DNA of 64,000 bases. Source: Stomorhina lunata (taxonomy: Eukaryota > Arthropoda > Insecta > Diptera > Rhiniidae). The DNA is taken from NCBI GenBank assembly GCA_933228675.1, contig OW121741.1, forward strand, positions 76,436,629-76,500,628, read 5' to 3'. The notes under the pieces were generated by a model. The model ran no database searches. It was given only the letters and a program-made list of their open reading frames with translations, and was not told the DNA's origin. This document shows, in pieces, positions 62,814 to 64,000 of this stretch; position 1 is the first letter of the stretch; the number at the start of each line of letters is the position of its first letter. A program made the position numbers and the translations under genes.

Positions 62814-64000
62814 AAACTAAGGCGATCGCCAATTTTTCTAAAGAAAATTAAGGCGATCGCTAAACTTTCTAAAGAAAAATAAGGCGATCGCCAACTTTTC
62901 TATAGAAAACTAAGCGATCGTCTTAATTTTCTATAGAAAACTAAGGCGATCGCCAACTTTTCTATAGAAAACTAAGGCGATCGGCAACTTTTCTATAGAA
63001 AACTAAGGCGATCGCCAACTTTTCTATAGAAAACTAAGGCGATCGCCAACTTTTCTATAGAAAACTAAGGCGATCGCCAACTTTTTGATAGAAAACTAAG
63101 GCGATCGCCAACTTTTCTATGGCAAACTAAGGTGATCGCCAACTTTTCTATGGAAAACTAAGGCGATCGCCAACTTTTCTATAGAAAACAAAGGCGATCG
63201 CCAACTTTCTATAGAAAACAAAGGCGATCGCCAACTTTTTTATAGAAAACTAAGGCGATCGCCAACTTTTCTATAGAAAACTAAGGTGATCGCCAACTTT
63301 TCTATAGAAAACTAAGGCGATCGCCAACTTTTCTATAGAAAACTAAGGCGATCGCCAACTTTTTATAAAAAACTAAGGCGATCGCCAACTTTTCTATAGA
63401 AAACTAAGGCGATCGCCAACTTTTCTATAGAAAACTAAGGCGATCGCCAACTTTTTATAGAAAACTAAGGCGATCGCCAACTTTTCTATAGAAAACTAAG
63501 GCGATCGCCAACTTTTCTATAGAAAACTAAGGCGATCGCCAACTTTTCTATAGAAAACTAAGGCGATCGCCAACATTTCTATAGAAAACTAAGGCGATCG
63601 CCAACTTTTCTATAGAAAACTAAAGCGATCGCCAACTTTTCTATAGAAAACTAAGGCGATCGCCAACTTTTCTATAGAAAACTAAGGCGATCGCCAACTT
63701 TTCTATAGAAAACTAAGGCGATCGCCAACTTTTCTATAGAAAACTAAGGCGATCGCCAACTTTTCTATAGAAAACTAAGGCGATCGCCAACTTTTCTATA
63801 GAAAACTAAGGCGATCGCCAACTTTTCTATAGAAAACTAAGGCGATCGCCAACTTTCTGTAGAAAACAAAGGCGATCGCCAACTTTCTATAGAAAACAAA
63901 GGCGATCGCCAACTTTTTTATAAAAAACTAAGGCGATCGCCAACATTTCTATATAAAACTAAGGCGATCGCCAACTTTTCTATAGAAAACTAAGGCGATC
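62814..64000. repeat. Minisatellite, 31-bp unit, about 38 copies, continues past the window
   Basis: The unit is AAGGCGATCGCCAAC plus TTTTCTATAGAAAACT (31 bp). It contains two perfect palindromes: GGCGATCGCC and TTTTCTATAGAAAA. The second is the core of the 32-bp satellite at 43667-51835. Each unit carries the 8-mer GCGATCGC, very rare in DNA this AT-rich. The first units (62814-62935) are the most diverged. Single-base deletions in the T-run give 30-bp variants. Confidence 0.97.

Noticed and set aside
62489..62815. 108-codon ORF with hydrophobic stretches
   Set aside because: Lies in AT-rich repeat sequence related to 18456-19060. No homologue recognised and no splice or promoter context.

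Overview
The window looks like nuclear DNA of a higher fly (Diptera). A calyptrate such as a blowfly or house-fly relative is my inference. The DNA is very AT-rich. The spliceosomal introns I can place are short (57, 63 and 64 nt). The tRNA-Trp looks like the fly gene as I remember it. The transposons (Jockey-type LINE, copia, mariner remnants, tRNA-derived SINEs) are those expected of flies. Host genes are few: one complete conserved gene, one tRNA gene and most of one large multi-exon gene.

Layout. 1-2250: a SINE, a MITE and then the U5 snRNP gene Dim1 (+ strand, one 57-nt intron). 2250-28560: about 26 kb of repeat-filled DNA. It holds a doubly nested LINE complex (6200-12010), where a Jockey-like element (9031-11862) and a 461-bp insert (8462-8922) sit inside an RTE-like element. 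It also holds several MITEs, other LINE tails, three kinds of degenerate tandem repeat of about 120-180 bp, T-rich low-complexity blocks and a piggyBac-like element with perfect 26-bp ends that encloses a LINE fragment (20828-22689). 28566-34165: a 5.6-kb minisatellite with a 29-bp unit.

34436-43545 (- strand): four exons whose splice phases fit exactly, encoding a single-pass membrane protein with a long low-complexity tail. I do not recognise the gene. Its 5.3-kb intron holds a decayed copy of part of its own last exon, a LINE fragment, a mariner fragment and a tandem array made from a mariner transposase segment. 43667-51835: a 32-bp minisatellite split by an intact, apparently very young copia element (44368-48861) with identical 197-bp LTRs, a 5-bp target duplication and one uninterrupted gag-pol ORF. 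The exon at 43545 begins with a splice acceptor, so this satellite and the copia may lie inside an intron of the same gene.

52440-59640: old internally repeated DNA and two non-autonomous DNA transposons with clear ends (56477-57812 and 57861-58911). 60015-60086: tRNA-Trp(CCA) with its Pol III terminator. 60268-62810: a second copy of the SINE seen at position 1, in opposite orientation, and more repeats. 62814-64000: a third minisatellite (31-bp unit) that runs off the window.

The most unusual large-scale feature is that three unrelated-looking minisatellites (29, 32 and 31 bp) are each built around a perfect dyad. Two of them share the same 14-bp palindromic core. I found no operon-like or defence-type gene system. 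The novelty here lies in repeat biology and in the unrecognised membrane-protein gene.
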